NCBI GenBank assembly: GCA_014621425.1
Contig: JAANBB010000033.1
Location: 1-64,000, forward strand
Length of the DNA stretch: 64,000 bases
Direction of reading: 5' to 3'
Source of the DNA: Cylindrodendrum hubeiense
Taxonomy: Eukaryota; Ascomycota; Sordariomycetes; Hypocreales; Nectriaceae
In this document: positions 23,506 through 34,659 of the stretch, one piece after another
How the letters are laid out: every line of letters begins with the position of its first letter
How positions within the stretch are numbered: position 1 is the first letter of the stretch
The notes under the pieces: model-generated
Database searches by the model: none
Told to the model about the DNA's origin: nothing
What the model saw: the letters and a program-made list of their open reading frames with translations, nothing else
Translations under genes and position numbers: made by a program

Positions 23506-24789
23506 TCAGTCAAAGAGCGAAAAGTTTTCCCAATCAAACCCATCATCATCCGATTCAACGTCTGTTGAATGTTTCTTTCTGCGAGGCATGCTTTCTTCTC
23601 TTTCTTTGACGCAAAGAGGGCATTCAAAGCTCCCCATTTTCTTCGCCACAGGCCTAAGAGCCGCCCCCGGTGCTGCTTCGCATGCGAGGACTCTCATCCT
23701 GTCGGAGCCTTCAATCTCCAACCTGCCACCGACGACTTGCTGGAGAAGGTCAAAAAAGTCAAAGACCGAACCATTGCTATTTTCCTCGTCCATGACCCAC
23801 TCTGAAAGATCGGTTCTCTTAACTTCAGTGAAGACACAGTCGTTGGAATAAAAGACTCGTCGCTCGTCCTGGGTGTCGCTGGGCAGCCCAATACTAGAAG
23901 TCTCCAGCGACGATGTTTCGGACTGCACCTTGGATGTTGTATTTTTTGCTGATATTCCATCAAGGCGTCTGAGCCGCTGGTCTATAAACCATATTGTACG
24001 GCCGGCTGACTCGTGGAACACATCCAACATGTCAATTATAGACGTGGAGGAGAAAGCTGGCGGACGGTGGGAACAGTGATCAATCTCCCGCTCGGCTAGA
24101 CTTTCCAGCATCAACGGATCATAGTCCAGCGCCACATGTAGCCCCAAGAAACTAGACGCCGGAGATGCAGTGCTGTATCCTCGGTAATCAATAAGCGGAA
24201 CGTCGTTGTATGCGTAGTGGTGGAACCAATTGGTCGTGCGCACTTGGAGAGGTTTGAAGTAGATTAGATCCTCATCGGGGCGGATGGTAATGTGCTGCAC
24301 TTCGGCATTAGCGTCCACATAAGAAGCTGTGTGGGCGACATTCTGTTGACCGAAGTATTCCCCAGCCCTAGCAAGCCGAGGTGGGTGACCTTGGCCAGGC
24401 ATTTCGGACCACCACTCGTTCTTTGGAAAACGTCGCTCCATCGCGGCTCGAGATTGTTTGCATGTCATCCAAAGCCCTCTGTCTGAGAGATACACAGAGC
24501 TGTTGGGCCCGCTATTTGGATCATCCTGTGGAACGGCGAGCTTGAAGCCTGCATTCACTCTCCCCTCAGCCCCAAGCTTGAGAAAGAAGCCAGGAGCACT
24601 TTTCAAGTCGAAATTTTGGCGGTGATGGTCAGTGATGATAAACGAGTGAACATGGCTTCCAGTTGCTGGACGGACAGCGGAATCCCAGATGAGGTCCTGG
24701 ATCTCAGAAGGGAAGTTTGGAAACAGACCGAAAGATTGTAGCGTCATGGCTTGAGTAATGGCCACTGAGTCGCTGCTTAATTCTTTCAT
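23506..24789 (-). CDS. 2EXR-domain hypothetical protein
   Basis: Single exon, 427 residues from the ATG at 24789. The N-terminal motif FGLFPNFPSEIQDLIWDSA (residues about 20-38) followed by CKQSRAAM (about 108) is the hallmark of the fungal 2EXR family, whose function is unknown. A C-terminal CPLC pair (FECPLCVKERE) sits in a Lys/Glu-rich segment, and the tail is acidic then aromatic (ESDDDGFDWENFSLFD). An alternative start is MTLQSFG, 14 codons downstream. No signal peptide or membrane segment. Confidence 0.75.
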   Translation of the reverse strand: MKELSSDSVAITQAMTLQSFGLFPNFPSEIQDLIWDSAVRPATGSHVHSFIITDHHRQNFDLKSAPGFFLKLGAEGRVNAGFKLAVPQDDPNSGPNSSVYLSDRGLWMTCKQSRAAMERRFPKNEWWSEMPGQGHPPRLARAGEYFGQQNVAHTASYVDANAEVQHITIRPDEDLIYFKPLQVRTTNWFHHYAYNDVPLIDYRGYSTASPASSFLGLHVALDYDPLMLESLAEREIDHCSHRPPAFSSTSIIDMLDVFHESAGRTIWFIDQRLRRLDGISAKNTTSKVQSETSSLETSSIGLPSDTQDERRVFYSNDCVFTEVKRTDLSEWVMDEENSNGSVFDFFDLLQQVVGGRLEIEGSDRMRVLACEAAPGAALRPVAKKMGSFECPLCVKEREESMPRRKKHSTDVESDDDGFDWENFSLFD

Positions 24790-24958
24790 CACTGATGCTG
24801 TGACGCCGTTGTTGGTGAAAAGTGAAATGTGGTCAGCTTGAAATGGCCAAGGTGTTCGCCATTACATGACTTTGCTGACATAACTGTGACTCATACTGAG
24901 CTCTTGGATACTAGCACCATTTTTGACAACCGCGACAATGAAACAAATACAATAACTA

Positions 24959-25213
24959 TGAGTATTGCCATTCGCACACAAATGCAAAGCTAGGCCCCTA
25001 AATCCTGACTAAATCATATACACTTATACCCTAAACCTAAAAGCAAACTTTTATAACCAGGCTTAATAAATCACTAAATAAAAGTCATTATTAGGATAAA
25101 TAAATACTAGTGATTAGACTTATTGGGTTTCTCCTGGTGAAATATCATATTAGGTGTATTGCTGATACTTCTCGAAATAGCTGTGTACGGATGTGTTCGA
25201 ATAGCGATACTCA
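24959..25213. mobile_element. MITE-like element, copy 2 (about 255 bp), TA-flanked
   Basis: Left end TGAGTATTGCCATTCGCAC, right end (reverse complement) TGAGTATCGCTATTCGAAC: terminal inverted repeats of about 25 bp with few mismatches. Both sides are bordered by TA (24957-24958 and 25214-25215), the target duplication of Tc1/mariner-type elements. Interior is AT-rich with no open frame. It ends 10 bp from the stop codon of the membrane-protein gene, so it probably supplies that gene's 3' region. Confidence 0.65.
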
Positions 25214-25223
25214 TAACTGTAGT

Positions 25224-27260
25224 CTATTCGTAAACCCTTCCACGATCCTGCTTCCGCAATGGCACCGCTTTATCCATAGTCCCAATAGCAATGTATCCTC
25301 TTCCCTGTTCAGTTTTGACATCTCCTAAACAGATACGGACGTGTCTTAGCTGCCTCGTGTAGTCTACACCGCTCTGCATTGGCCTAACCGCCGTATCCAC
25401 ATTCATGTACGGTGTATCTTTTATGAGGCTTGTCGTAAAATCCAGGATATCTGGGCCGCGTCGCAGCACATTAAGGATTGACGCGAAGAATGCAGCGAGC
25501 AGCATAGTTAGAGACGCAATAATAAGGGTATTAAACCAGACTCCCTGGACCTTTAGTACCGGAGTGTCAGGTGTCCTGCTACCATTGGTTTTAAAATAAT
25601 CTGCTGTAGCATCTGGCATATCAGAGTCGCTTAGGTGCTGTTCCTGAAGAGTGAGATTATTAATAGCGTCAAAAGGGTCGACACTAATAGTCCAGAAAGT
25701 GTTCAACAACTGGGAAAAGCGTTGAGAGAAAAGGTCATCTCCTATACCCGATATTGATGGGGTTTGATAGGAAATATCGAATGGTGAGTCGGGATTCGTA
25801 AAATAAAGTTCCACGGGGGTAGCTCCGTATAACGGAAGACTCGCGTGTACAAAGTTGCTAATAAAAACGGGAGTTCTCCATGATGAACTAGATTGTCCAA
25901 ACCAATCCAAGCCGTCCAGGACCGTCAGGAAGGTAGAGTTTTCGGGTCCTTTCAAGGGTCGGATGTAACTAGCTGCGCAGGCCGCTCGATAACATGCTAT
26001 CTCAAGTTCAACAAATGTTGTTGACAACTGGCAGGTAGCGTTTGTTACCGTTTGCTTTGCCTCTGAGAAAGAAGTGAATATCAGTTTTTGATAGTTCTCT
26101 GAGACATTCTTGCGCGGTTTCGTCTCGATTAACAGTGTTCTTCCGTTGCTGAACAGGTTGCTGGGTGTGGCGTTCTGTTTGGCATCTGGATTCCAACCAT
26201 GATATATTCCTGGTTGTATAATTGCTTTCCATTCAGCAGTCGTTACATTTGAATATTCCGTCAAGTTGCATAACGTCTTCAGATATGATGACTGCAATCG
26301 GAATGAGTAGTTCGCGTGTGGTTCGTAGCCACCAGAAGGACTCGTTGGAATTCCAGCAAGAGATGAGTAGATAATTGCCGAGGTGTTGCTCAATTTCCCA
26401 ACTTTATACCAGCCACCATCCTCTGGCGACGCTGATGATAGATATGGTTCAATCATCGGTATCTTGACATGACCGAACACGTCTTGACTTGCTGTTTTGA
26501 GATGCATAGGGCTTGCAAGTGCTGTGGAGAATGCTGCAAGGGATATAGAAAGCTCTGCGGATGGTATAACATCTTGATACGCAACATATGGCAACTTGTT
26601 GTGAATGTTGAGGTACCAGAAGGGCCATGCTTGAGCCGAGGACCCTTCACCAAACACACGCAACGCTGCCTGTCCACCAAGGGGAGAGAGGGCCCATAAT
26701 GCTAGAATGAACGGAGTGAGACCGTTGAAAGCACGTAGAGATATTGGTGAAGTAATAGAGCTGAAGACAGTCCGGCTACCAAGGAGAAGCTCTAAGCTGA
26801 GGACAGTAATGCCTCGCTCCAGCTGCCAAGCGGCACCGGCTTTCATTAAATTGGAGGCAACAGCAGTGAAGGCGATGGGGAATACAGTGGGGCCGTAGTT
26901 GGCAGCAGCCTGTAGGCTCGGAACAGGGTGTACATTGATAGGCTTCCCGTCGTTCCAGCCTAAGAGAATGGCGTATATGATAAATCCCACTGCTGGCAAC
27001 CCTAGAAGTAGGTCCAATACAAGTTGCAGTAGCAGAGACCCCAAAGGCTTCTGAGTGGGAGTGGGGCAAGATTCGCTCGTTCTACCGTTGGGTTCCAGAG
27101 AAATATCCAAAAACTTGGCGGTGGCTTCCTGTTCGCTATTTTTGCCGTCGTTGTCATCGGTGTCTGGGAGTAGTTCTCCTTGAAGTGTATCCTGGCAGCT
27201 GACTAAATCCCCTATGTCTGAACAAGAGGACACCGAGTCCCAGTCATATCCGTGAGACAT
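25224..27260 (-). CDS. Fungal integral membrane protein of unknown function
   Basis: Single exon, 678 residues from the ATG at 27260 (MSHGYDWDS); the frame is open further upstream but has no other ATG. Layout: acidic N-terminal tail (residues 1-70); hydrophobic segments near 75-105 (LLLQLVLDLLLGLPAVGFIIYAILLGW), 140-155 and 190-215 (FILALWALSPLGGQAALRV); a large region of about 350 residues rich in N-x-S/T sites and with scattered Cys, probably extracellular; and a last membrane span near 580-605 (LIIASLTMLLAAFFASIL) before a basic cytosolic tail. The WALSPLGGQ motif is common in a large family of uncharacterised fungal membrane proteins. Function unknown. Confidence 0.75.
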   Translation of the reverse strand: MSHGYDWDSVSSCSDIGDLVSCQDTLQGELLPDTDDNDGKNSEQEATAKFLDISLEPNGRTSESCPTPTQKPLGSLLLQLVLDLLLGLPAVGFIIYAILLGWNDGKPINVHPVPSLQAAANYGPTVFPIAFTAVASNLMKAGAAWQLERGITVLSLELLLGSRTVFSSITSPISLRAFNGLTPFILALWALSPLGGQAALRVFGEGSSAQAWPFWYLNIHNKLPYVAYQDVIPSAELSISLAAFSTALASPMHLKTASQDVFGHVKIPMIEPYLSSASPEDGGWYKVGKLSNTSAIIYSSLAGIPTSPSGGYEPHANYSFRLQSSYLKTLCNLTEYSNVTTAEWKAIIQPGIYHGWNPDAKQNATPSNLFSNGRTLLIETKPRKNVSENYQKLIFTSFSEAKQTVTNATCQLSTTFVELEIACYRAACAASYIRPLKGPENSTFLTVLDGLDWFGQSSSSWRTPVFISNFVHASLPLYGATPVELYFTNPDSPFDISYQTPSISGIGDDLFSQRFSQLLNTFWTISVDPFDAINNLTLQEQHLSDSDMPDATADYFKTNGSRTPDTPVLKVQGVWFNTLIIASLTMLLAAFFASILNVLRRGPDILDFTTSLIKDTPYMNVDTAVRPMQSGVDYTRQLRHVRICLGDVKTEQGRGYIAIGTMDKAVPLRKQDRGRVYE

Positions 27261-28464
27261 TTTGTCTGCACAGCTGCCCAAAATGGTGGCAGAAGCTCTG
27301 ATAAGTGAACAATGAGCGTGTAAACGCCACCATTTAGCCTTAAGCAAGCCCCCAGGGAGTCATCTGGAACAAAGTCTCAAGAAGATATCGGCATCAATAA
27401 GGACGCAGATGAATTGAGTGTGGTACAAATGGATGTGTACGGTCCCTCAGATAAGTTGAGTGTGACCAAAAGGTTTCACTGCCTAAGGCTGCCTGTCAGA
27501 CGGAGCTTGCCGTCACGACTGCCTGAGCCTCGCCACATGAATCTGCCTCGGCCGCTGGGTGGCCGCAGAAATAGCGAATGAATGCAAATAAGCTGCACAA
27601 GGTTCCACTTATTTTCAGCTCTGCGGTACGGTGAAATTAATACGCAGGAGAGACTGCATAGTGCCGAGGCTGTCCTATAGGAATGAGTCAAAGAAAAAGC
27701 CATCTGCAGGCTTGCATTGACATTAACTAAAAATACGATATCAGTTGGGGGCCATCAGCTTACTGTTTACGTCACAGTCGTACTCTCAGCCTTAGCATCA
27801 GCCGAGATTTACATACGTTGCGTCCCCGCCCTCGAGAAGTAAATAGATGCATCCTTACTGATATATTCCACCACGCTCTTAGGCGACTACGTGCATGAAG
27901 CAGACAAATACTTCTGATTTGAAAACAGTTTCGCGTAAATTGGGCGCCAATCACCTTTCCATTCAGAACATCGTCTGGTTGATGAAGTTCGACATTGTGA
28001 AATTCAACACCTAGTTCTGTTGGAAATCAGATGATAAACGTCTTGGCACAAACTATGGTGGCGATACTAACGGCCTATGTGGTGTCGACGTGTGTTATGC
28101 TAGGTTAGAAGTTTCACGATAAATAGTGACAGATGAATCACGAGGTGTGGGGCAAAGCAATGTAGATGAGGGAGCTCGTTGTTGATTATAGAGAACATAT
28201 TTAAATAAATAGTATATAACCGTCCCTCAGTTAGGTATTGCCTCTTAGGAAAGAAAAAGAGCACAAGTGACCCGGAACTCCATTTCACACAATTGCATTG
28301 GGAATGAAATGGGACTACGCGAGCAGCAATATTGTGTTGCTTCAAATAGACGGTTAATCATGATAATCCCATATTTGAGGAGGGCTCGCCAGTTAGTCTG
28401 GTCATGACCATTCTCATGAAGTTCCGCCTTCTCGACATAAGTCGGAGCGGCTCCGCCATCAAGC
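27261..28464. other. Intergenic region, no gene seen
   Basis: 1.2 kb between the membrane-protein start and the first 5S rRNA gene. No coding frame, repeat or RNA gene recognised. Confidence 0.35.
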
Positions 28465-28584
28465 ACATACGACCATAGCTCTTAGAAAATACGGGATCCC
28501 GTCCGCTCTCCCCTAGTCAAGCTGAGAAGCGGTGGATTAGTACTCGGGTCGGTGACGACCGGGGAATCCCCACTGTTGTATGTT
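28465..28584 (+). rRNA. 5S rRNA gene, variant copy 1
   Basis: 120 nt beginning ACATACGACCATA and ending GTTGTATGTT, which pair as helix I. The conserved blocks CGGGATCCCGTCCGCTCTCCC and GGGTCGGTGACGACC match fungal 5S rRNA. The helix II/III region differs from the standard sequence, but GCTCTTAG still pairs with CTGAGAAGC, so the fold is kept. A T5 tract follows at 28586-28590 (Pol III terminator). Dispersed single 5S genes, including sequence isotypes, are known in Neurospora and related fungi. Confidence 0.9.
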
Positions 28585-28648
28585 CTTTTTGCCTCTTCCT
28601 GAAATTTTTGTTCTTGTGGATTTGATCCCACTCGACTCCATCACCAGC

Positions 28649-28768
28649 ACATACGACCATAGCTCTTAGAAAATACGGGATCCCGTCCGCTCTCCCCTAG
28701 TCAAGCTGAGAAGCGGCGAATTAGTACTCGGGTCGGTGACGACCGGGGAATCCTCGCTGTTGTATGTT
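28649..28768 (+). rRNA. 5S rRNA gene, variant copy 2
   Basis: 120 nt, same variant type as the copy 65 bp upstream, differing at only a few positions (for example GGCGAATTAG for GGTGGATTAG, and TCCTCGCTG for TCCCCACTG). Flanks are unrelated apart from a short ATCA-AGC just upstream. A T7 tract follows at 28771-28777 as Pol III terminator. Confidence 0.9.
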
Positions 28769-29012
28769 TATTTTTTTGCCAACTTTTGCCCCAGTTGTGT
28801 GGTGCCTTTTTGTGTGGATATAGCCGTGAGATTCGGAGTGGGGCTGGTGTTCTGCCACCACTGCGACTCACAGATCAATTACACGCACAGCATGAGGAAA
28901 GATAAAAGCGACGGCACAGTTTCGTAAGGCATTATGACATTTAACAAATAATAGGGCACAACGTACTGGTTGCGTATCACGCATCGTCCGACCCAGTATG
29001 GAGGGTGGGCGG

Positions 29013-29199
29013 CGGACGGTTGGAGACGCGGACGGTCGGACGGTCACCAGCCACATTGAAAGCGGAGTGCGCTAGCTTGCAGATCATCACGTAGACGAGG
29101 CGCCGAGTTTGGTTCCATGAATCTCATTCGTCAGATTTACCTGCAGCGGATTCAGCACCGTCCGTAACACAGCACCGTCCGTGATGTGGGCACCGTCCG
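29013..29199. promoter_or_regulatory. Inverted array of CGGACGGT / ACCGTCCG octamers upstream of MFS exporter
   Basis: Three CGGACGGT copies at 29013-29020, 29029-29036 and 29037-29044, then the reverse complement ACCGTCCG at 29157-29164, 29174-29181 and 29192-29199; an extra TCGTCCG is at 28984-28990. The array is 220-410 bp upstream of the ATG at 29422. CGG triplets are the core recognised by Zn2Cys6 regulators, and one is encoded next door (31866-34249). That this regulator binds here is inference. Confidence 0.6.
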
Positions 29200-29421
29200 T
29201 GATAATAGAAGGCGTTGGGGCTGTAGATAAAACCAAGGGAAGCATTGCACCTCAGAAAGTCCTCAAAACACATCTAATACTTCATTCTTCCCCTTAAGCA
29301 CCTTTCCACATCCCAAACCCCTCTGTGCGACACTTTGACGCCCGATCCTCACAGAGCAATCTTCATCGCCTTGGCAAATCTTACTAGCCCCCCATCCACA
29401 CCACTACGGCCATCTATAATA

Positions 29422-31379
29422 ATGTTCACAAAAAACAAAGAGAGAGAGTCGCGGCATGGCTATGAGCTACAAGAGAATGAGAAGACGGTGCCGCCTGTGC
29501 CTGTTTCGGCTGCCGAAACGCTCGCTGCCAACTCTGCCGATTTCGTCTACCCCTCAGGTTTGAAGCTCGCGCTCCTCCTGATCTCCATCTACATTGGCAT
29601 GTTCCTCGTGGCTTTGGTACGTAATCATGCAGCAGACTCCTCCTAGAGCATGTCCATATCAAGCACGTGTAAGCTAACCACCCTCTTTTGCAGGATAAAC
29701 TCATAATCACAACCGCCATACCCGCCATCACGAACGAGTTTCACGCTGCAAGTGATGTTGGCTGGTACGGTACAGCCTACTTGCTTCCCAACTGCGCCTT
29801 CCTGTTGGTTTTCGGAAAACTATACACCTTCATGAACGTTAAATACACATTCCTGACAGCCGTCCTATTGTTCGAGATCGGTTCGGCCATCTGTGGGGCG
29901 GCACCCACTTCAATTGCTTTCATCATTGGCAGGGCCATTGCCGGTCTGGGAGCTGGAGGAGTTCAGTCGGGCGTGGTATGTATTCCCATCTCTTCACGAA
30001 CCACTGTTGTTCGAGCACCCTTCTCTAAGCTGCTCCATTTTTATCGTCCAACTTACTCATGTCATGGTACATTAGATTACCATCATTGTCTACGCTGTCC
30101 CGCTCGAGAAACGACCCCTTTACCAGGGCCTCTTTGGTGCCGTGTACGGGATCTCGTCGGTACTAGGCCCGCTGGTCGGCGGTGCCTTCACCACGCACGT
30201 CACCTGGAGATGGTGTTTTTACCTCAACCTTCCACTGGGAGGCGTGGTCATGGTGTTCGTCTTCTTCTTACTCAGTGTACCCAACCGTTCTAGCACCACG
30301 GATACGTTGAAACACAAGCTACAGCAGCTCAACGCCGAGGGTCTGATCGCTCTCATTCCCGGAATAATTTGCTTGTGTCTGGCTCTGCAATGGGGTGGTT
30401 TCACCTACAGTGTAAGTGCTGATCTGTGGTTTCTTCCACGACGCCTTTATCCGACCTTGGATCGGCCCAACTGACCTCAATTAGTGGAGCGACGGGCGTA
30501 TCATCGCGCTGCTTGTGCTGGCGTTTGTCCTTTTAATCATCTTCGTCATGATCCAGATTTGGAAGCCTGAAAGAGCCACTGTGCCGCCGCGCATTTTTAC
30601 CCAGCGGAGCATCGCCAGTGGTTTCTTCGTCAGCTGTTGTCTTGGCGCACACCAGACGCTATTGCGTAAGTCAACCTTGTTAGATTAAAAGTCCCTCGCG
30701 TACTAATACTAGATCACCAGTCTATTACCTTCCCATCTGGTTCCAGGCCATCAAGGGCGACTCAGCTGTCGATAGCGGCATCCACCTCCTGCCCCAGGTG
30801 CTTGCCCTCGTGGTTGCGTCTATTCTCACTGGCGTGCTAACGGGCCGTGTCGGCTATTACACGCCCTTCTTGATCTTTGGCATTTGCATCACAGCGGTCG
30901 GCGTCGGTTTGCTCACCACCCTTGGCATCAACACCACGATGGCCCAATGGATCGGTTACCAAATTCTGTACGGCTGGGGCTTCGGTGCATGCATCCAGGC
31001 ACCCAACATGGCTGCGCAGACGGTGCTACCACGCGACGAAGTATCTATCGGTGCTTCACTTATGCTTTTCGCTCAGACACTCTCCGGTGCCATCTTCGTC
31101 TCTATCGGCCAGAACGTCCTCGACGGCCAACTGAGCAAACGCCTCGCCGGCATCACAAGTATCACGCCCCAAAAAATTGAGAACGCTGGCACCACCGGCC
31201 TCCTGGAAGCTATTCCACCCCAGTACCACGCTGCAGCCTTGGGGGCATACAATGACTCACTGCGTGTATGCTTCCAAGTCGCCCTCATAGTGGCTTGTCT
31301 CTGTATTGTTGGTGGGCTTAGCATGGAGTGGATCAGCGTGAAGAAACAGAAGGAAAATTCCTCTGCTGAAGAATCTTGA
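29422..31379 (+). CDS. MFS multidrug/toxin exporter, DHA 14-TM type
   Basis: Plasma-membrane proton antiporter of the kind that exports drugs or the cell's own metabolites. Five exons: 29422-29616, 29694-29975, 30076-30411, 30485-30665, 30721-31379, all GT-AG and in frame; 550 residues. Start chosen at the first ATG (MFTKNKERES), before a hydrophilic N-terminus. Motifs: the first helix LKLALLLISIYIGMFLVAL, WYGTAYLLPNCAF, GRAIAGLGAGGVQSG (motif in TM4) and VLGPLVGGAFTTHVTWRWCFYLNLP (motif C, typical of antiporters), with later helices to residue 530. Faces the convergent Zn2Cys6 gene; 3' ends are 486 bp apart. The CGG octamer array lies in its promoter. Substrate unknown. Confidence 0.9.
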
Positions 31380-31865
31380 AGGCGAGTAGTTATTGAGGAG
31401 AGCAAGAACCGAGTATTTCAAAAAGAAGAGAAAAACAAGACAGTGAGCGAAACAATATTCAATGCATTAGCCCGGCTGGAATTGTATCCGACAAAGAGAA
31501 AAAGGAATGAGGACAGAATGAGGACATAGGCGCGTGATCAATTGTACGATCTTGAAGAAGGTGTTCCTGGGCCGCAAGATTGACGGAAAAGGAACTGTCT
31601 GATGTGGATGAGAAATGGGCGTTTGCCATCTTGCTTCTCTTATTGCGAAATAGACGGGCTCGATCATTAATAGTAGAACCAGATAGAATTGTAGGATATA
31701 TAGCTGAGAAAGACGACAATAAAACATATCCTGTACCCAAAACTTCCACAGTGTCTTTCAAGATATAAAGACGACATCTGTATCAAATTGCGGCTCAGTT
31801 TGAGGAGGCCGAACCTGCCAACCATTCATTCAGACCCCATTGCCTCTTTGACAAATGTTCCGATT

Positions 31866-34249
31866 CTACATATTACTCTGCTCAGTCACGAAGTCATCCA
31901 AAATGGTCCCGAATGCCCCCACGTCATCATCAACCGCCAGAAAAGAGGGATCCAAAGCCATATTCTGCCCATAATCGAAACTGCCGATATAATTTTGTGC
32001 ATCTACTCCTATCATTGGGTCAAAGAATCCTATCGCATAACACATTAGTCGACTGATCATGCATTGATGAAAATTATGCTCACCATCTGAAGCTGCCACA
32101 CTGGGTGCACTTGATCTGTCTAGATCTTGCTGCAGCACGGTCGTGATGGCTTTTACTGCTTTTTGCGCCTCTATAGACCGGTCGGCATTCTTCTCCCACA
32201 GACTTCTTGCCAATGTCAAAGCTTCGAAGATATCACCCCGCCTATGCGCAGCGCAAGAATTTGTCGTGCTATCGTGTCCCCCATTAAATCTACTCAAGGC
32301 AAAACATAGCATCATCGTAGCTTGCAGAAATTCGTGACTGAGTGATGTGGCCACCTTCCAGCGAATGCCAAACACAAGACCTCCAGGTTTGGTTTCTTCG
32401 CTTATTCTTCGCTGATGTTCCAGGATCGCCAGAGCAGCGTTGATGCACAACTGATTAGACTTGGTGCTATCTTCTCCAACGGAGCCTTTCACAAAACTCC
32501 TTCGGTGGAGGAGATACGTAGCCTTGTGTATGAGAATATCTAAAAACATCTGGTGCAATATCGTAGCAGGGTTATCTGCAATTGATGTCTCAAGCGAGCT
32601 ATACTTCAACCATGAGGGTATGGCATCGATAGCCCTTTCAAGTTTGGCAGCAAGCACAGCACTGGTATCGGATGTCGGCGGGCCTGCTTCGGTCGCGTCA
32701 TATATCTCAGCAGATACTTGAATGATTTTATGCCTCTGGATGACGTATAGTAGCGGAGTAGGTCCTGTCAATGGCCGCTCAGGCGGGATTTGATCATGCT
32801 CGAATCCAATGTCGTCAGCGAACAAGTGCGCGGGCGGACGTGTATCAGATTGTGAATCCTTTATAATACGAGGCAATCCAAGTTGCGTACTCGTAAAGAA
32901 GTCCATCTGGTATAGAGTCATCCAGAGACGTCGCCGAAGCTCTGCCTGGAGTGGCCGAATACCTGGCCAGTGGGAGGGATCACGGTGCAGTCCCACGCGC
33001 AACGCGATCCGGATGACGACGCCAATTAGGACCCAGTTGCTAATAGATGCATCGAGGTTCACGTTCTGGTCAACGCCAAAGTGCAGGGTCAGAGTTTCTA
33101 TGGTGTATCTGCCTGGTTGGAGATAATCTCCAGCGACCAAGCAGTGAATGGTGAGAGTTCGATAGTTCTCCAGCATATCCTGGGATTCCGCAGTGGGCAT
33201 GCCAAGCGCTACAACATCTTGCTGCTGGAGGAATGCGGACATGGTCATGACACTGCACAATAGTCCTATCCACATAATGGGGGTGGCTGAAGGGTTGCTC
33301 CAAAAGTTTGCGTACTGTAAAAGATGAGTAAGTAAATTAGAAGCGGCGACATAGGATTCTGACCTCCGCGAGGAATTTGCTCCGATGGAGAAGGACTATA
33401 GTTATCAGTGCGGTGTTAATGATAGTCGAAGCACATCTAATCAAGGATTAATTTCAAGACTTACAAGGGGCCATATCAAAAGCGTTGAAGAAGTGTGAGA
33501 CGTGTCTATCAACTACCTTGCGTGGCGGTATCATGTCAAGAATCTGCTCCCTAGTAAGACTAGGTGCGCTGCTGAGTAGAGAGGTTCTGATAGCTGGCGA
33601 TCCATGCACGTCAGCATCAAATGATTCGAATAGAGTCAATTCAAGACTTGTGTTGCTCGAGTACTCCTCGGACACTTCATCTTTGAGGCATTGAATCTGG
33701 AGAAAACATCAGCAGGCTAACTCATGCGTGATCAAGATGACTCACGTCCTCCAAGATGGTGACCCAGTGGGAGCTGCCAGTGTAGACTGCATGGTCATCA
33801 GTGAGATTCAATTTTCCCATGTCATCTGTAACGCGGCCATCGGGCCGAGCAAGCGATGGTCCCGGGTTGCTGAGAGTCTCGCTTGGCAACGCTATCTCGC
33901 CCGATGGCTGGTGTGAGCTCTGTACCATGTCTCTCATCTCAGTAACCAGGTTTTCAAGGCGAGCGATTCTCTGACGGGTCTGCTGGCTTTTGGCAAGAGG
34001 TCTGTAGTCGATGGCATCTTTCCGCTCTTGCTCTGAGCAGGTGAAGACACATTCTGCAGGCTTACCGCGTCGTGCACAAGCGCCGCATGGAGACTGTCTG
34101 TCGCAGCGAAGCCTAGAATAGTTTCAACACGCGCTGTCGATCCTACGATTGCCATCACGAAAGGCCTTTACTCACTTGCGTCCTCTGCAGAAGGTACAGC
34201 TCAATATGGGCTTGTCACGTCTCCTATTGGTGGGTGCTGATTGCGGCAT
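31866..34249 (-). CDS. Zn2Cys6 transcription factor with fungal_trans domain
   Basis: Nuclear DNA-binding regulator. Five exons: 34249-34176, 34112-33746, 33696-33465, 33395-33364 (only 32 nt), 33314-31866; all junctions keep frame, giving 717 residues. The zinc cluster is C18-x2-C21-x6-C28-x5-C34-x2-C37-x8-C46 (SCTFCRGRKLRCD), split by intron 1, followed by a short coiled-coil (RQRIARLENLVTEM). The middle homology region starts near residue 190 (VVDRHVSHFFNAFDMAP) and continues with YANFWSNP, GLHRDPSHWPGI and LRRRLWMTLYQMD. The 32-nt exon restores the usual FLLHRSKFLAE, which supports it; its downstream donor is a weak GTCAGA. Likely regulator of the adjacent exporter. Confidence 0.88.
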
Positions 34250-34423
34250 TATCTGGGAGCTATTCCATTCGATGGAGATCTCGAGTCGGCGGGATGGAAT
34301 CTAGCTGAAGGGTTCAGAGTTCGCTAACATGAGCGACGCTGTGGTTGTGGGGAGCTGTTGCTGCTGACTCATGTGACCTCGCCCAAGGGAGGGAGGGGTA
34401 GAGCACTCAAATAGGTGAGGTCC

Positions 34424-34653
34424 GCAAAGCTGCAATGACCGGAATCCCAAAATCTCCAAAAGTCCAAAATTAGGAGTAAATTACTAATTTACGAATACAC
34501 CACAGCATTACGCAATTTATGTAAACTGTAAATTACCTACATAATATATTATCGATTATAATATTGATAATTATTACATATTATATTTATTGCCCATTAG
34601 GTACTAAATACTAAAACTTTAGAGCATTATGTGGTAAATATTAGGGGCTAAAC
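34424..34653 (+). repeat. Dispersed AT-rich repeat, copy 2
   Basis: Same family as 9532-9735 (see there), about 25 bp longer through AT-rich insertions around 34540-34580. Strongly AT-rich with many C-to-T-like differences between the two copies, as expected of an old, mutated transposon end. Confidence 0.65.
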
Positions 34654-34659
34654 AGATCT

